NCBI GenBank assembly: GCA_003229345.1 | Contig: QIDN01000129.1 | Coordinates: forward strand, 1 to 6,705 | Direction of reading: 5' to 3' | From: Nitrospirota bacterium | GTDB taxonomy: Bacteria; Nitrospinota; Nitrospinia; Nitrospinales; Nitrospinaceae | Length of the DNA stretch: 6,705 nucleotides | Shown here: piece by piece, positions 6,170 through 6,705 of the stretch | How the letters are laid out: every line of letters begins with the position of its first letter | Numbering within the stretch: position 1 is the first letter of the stretch | Translations under genes and position numbers: made by a program | The notes under the pieces: model-generated | Told to the model about the DNA's origin: nothing | The model's input: only the letters and a program-made list of their open reading frames with translations | Databases searched by the model: none

Positions 6170-6201
6170 CCCTCATCCCGCAAGGGGTGGGGGCTTTTTT
6201 T
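6170..6201 (+). terminator. Intrinsic terminator after ilvB (possibly bidirectional)
   Basis: The left arm 6170-6179 (CCCTCATCCC) pairs with 6184-6193 (GGGGTGGGGG) in a 10-bp stem with two G-U wobbles and a GCAA (GNRA) tetraloop at 6180-6183. One C and then seven Ts (6195-6201) follow. It lies 25 bp past the ilvB stop. An A7 run at 6157-6163 would supply a U-tract on the opposite strand, as expected between convergent genes, but the two wobbles become A-C mismatches there, so it should be weaker in that direction. The Ts overlap the stop codon of the convergent gene. Confidence 0.85.
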
Positions 6202-6705
6202 ATGTCCCGCGTTTGGCGCTGTATTCGACGTAGGCGCGGACGATGTTTTCATCGATGCGGTCGAAGTGCTGCCAATCGGAATACTTGGCTTTGAGTTTTT
6301 CTTTGACGAGGGTGATGGTTTCAGGCAGGTTTTTGCGATCGTCCAGCGCATCGTTGACGAACCGCTTCAGTTCCATCAGGTAATGTTTCATCTGGGTGAC
6401 GATCGGCTTGCCGCCGACGGGTCCATGACCGGGCACGATCACTTCGGCGTCAAGATCCTCCATTTCCACCAGTGCATGAATCCACGATTCTATAGTGCCG
6501 TCGCCCAAAAATGGAATGATGTGATTAAACACCATCCCGCCGGTGATGAGAATCCGCCATTTTGGAATGTAGACGTACAGATCACCGTCGGTGTGTGCCG
6601 CACCGGGGTGAATCAGCTTGAGATGATACTTGCCCAGTTTCAGTTCCAACTTCTTTTCAAACGCAAGGTTGGGCGGGGTGACTTTTCGTTTTTCGCGTTC
6701 GGCTT
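6200..6705 (-). CDS. Metallo-beta-lactamase-fold hydrolase, C-terminal part (5' end outside window)
   Basis: The minus-strand frame stays open to the window edge, so the apparent TTG start at 6649 is internal and the gene is 5'-truncated here. About 168 residues are visible. The segment HPGAAHTDGDLYVYIP (start near 6610) contains the family's HTxGD motif with its zinc-ligand His (6593-6595). VIVPGHGPVGG carries the last His ligand (6425-6427). FLGDGTIESWIHALVEMEDLD between them is typical of the MBL subgroup that includes SoxH-like and quinoprotein-relay hydrolases. The N-terminal HxHxDH motif must lie beyond the window. The usual bridging Asp after the beta-strand (TGD in relatives) reads TGG here, at codon 6536-6538. 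The substrate cannot be assigned. The gene converges on ilvB, sharing the terminator region, and ends with TAA at 6200-6202. Confidence 0.85.
   Translation of the reverse strand, partial: AEREKRKVTPPNLAFEKKLELKLGKYHLKLIHPGAAHTDGDLYVYIPKWRILITGGMVFNHIIPFLGDGTIESWIHALVEMEDLDAEVIVPGHGPVGGKPIVTQMKHYLMELKRFVNDALDDRKNLPETITLVKEKLKAKYSDWQHFDRIDENIVRAYVEYSAKRGT

Noticed and set aside
6200..6649. Complete 149-residue protein starting at TTG 6649
   Set aside because: The frame continues open to the window edge (...PPNLAFEKK before the TTG), and the N-terminal metal motif of the fold would be missing. It is therefore a truncated longer gene.

Overview
The window reads as ordinary chromosomal DNA from a Gram-negative (diderm) bacterium. 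The evidence is an LptG-type lipopolysaccharide-export permease, two proteins with lipoprotein signal peptides, and no transposase, integrase, phage or CRISPR signature. Base composition is moderate, with AT-rich gaps between genes. The protein styles would fit a Nitrospinota/Nitrospirota- or deltaproteobacteria-like lineage, but that placement is a guess from protein character and no marker gene here settles it.

Layout. (1) Positions 1-2448 hold a tight co-directional cluster: the 3' end of an AmgK-like small-molecule kinase, then lptG (30 bp gap), then a short Ppx/GppA phosphatase (4 bp gap). It combines envelope building (sugar salvage or phosphorylation, LPS transport) with polyphosphate/(p)ppGpp metabolism. 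(2) Positions 2449-2800 have no convincing protein gene. They carry a 14-bp palindrome, a plausible sigma-70-type promoter and several hairpins, some mutually exclusive, ahead of the next gene. One strand of these can also pair exactly with that gene's ribosome binding site, so this is the most switch-like part of the window. (3) Positions 2801-4147 encode two consecutive lipoproteins: one I do not recognise, and one with a low-complexity linker followed by a PsbP/DUF1795-like domain. A strong UUCG-capped hairpin follows. (4) Positions 4286-6144 hold a good sigma-70 promoter and a complete acetolactate synthase catalytic subunit, the first step of branched-chain amino-acid synthesis, with no small regulatory subunit gene directly after it. 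(5) A GNRA-capped intrinsic terminator separates it from a convergent metallo-beta-lactamase-fold hydrolase on the minus strand, whose 5' end lies beyond the window. That protein lacks the usual bridging Asp of the fold.

Most of the window is housekeeping. The features most worth a second look are the structured leader at 2590-2798, the palindrome next to its promoter, the Asp-to-Gly change in the hydrolase, and the unrecognised lipoprotein.
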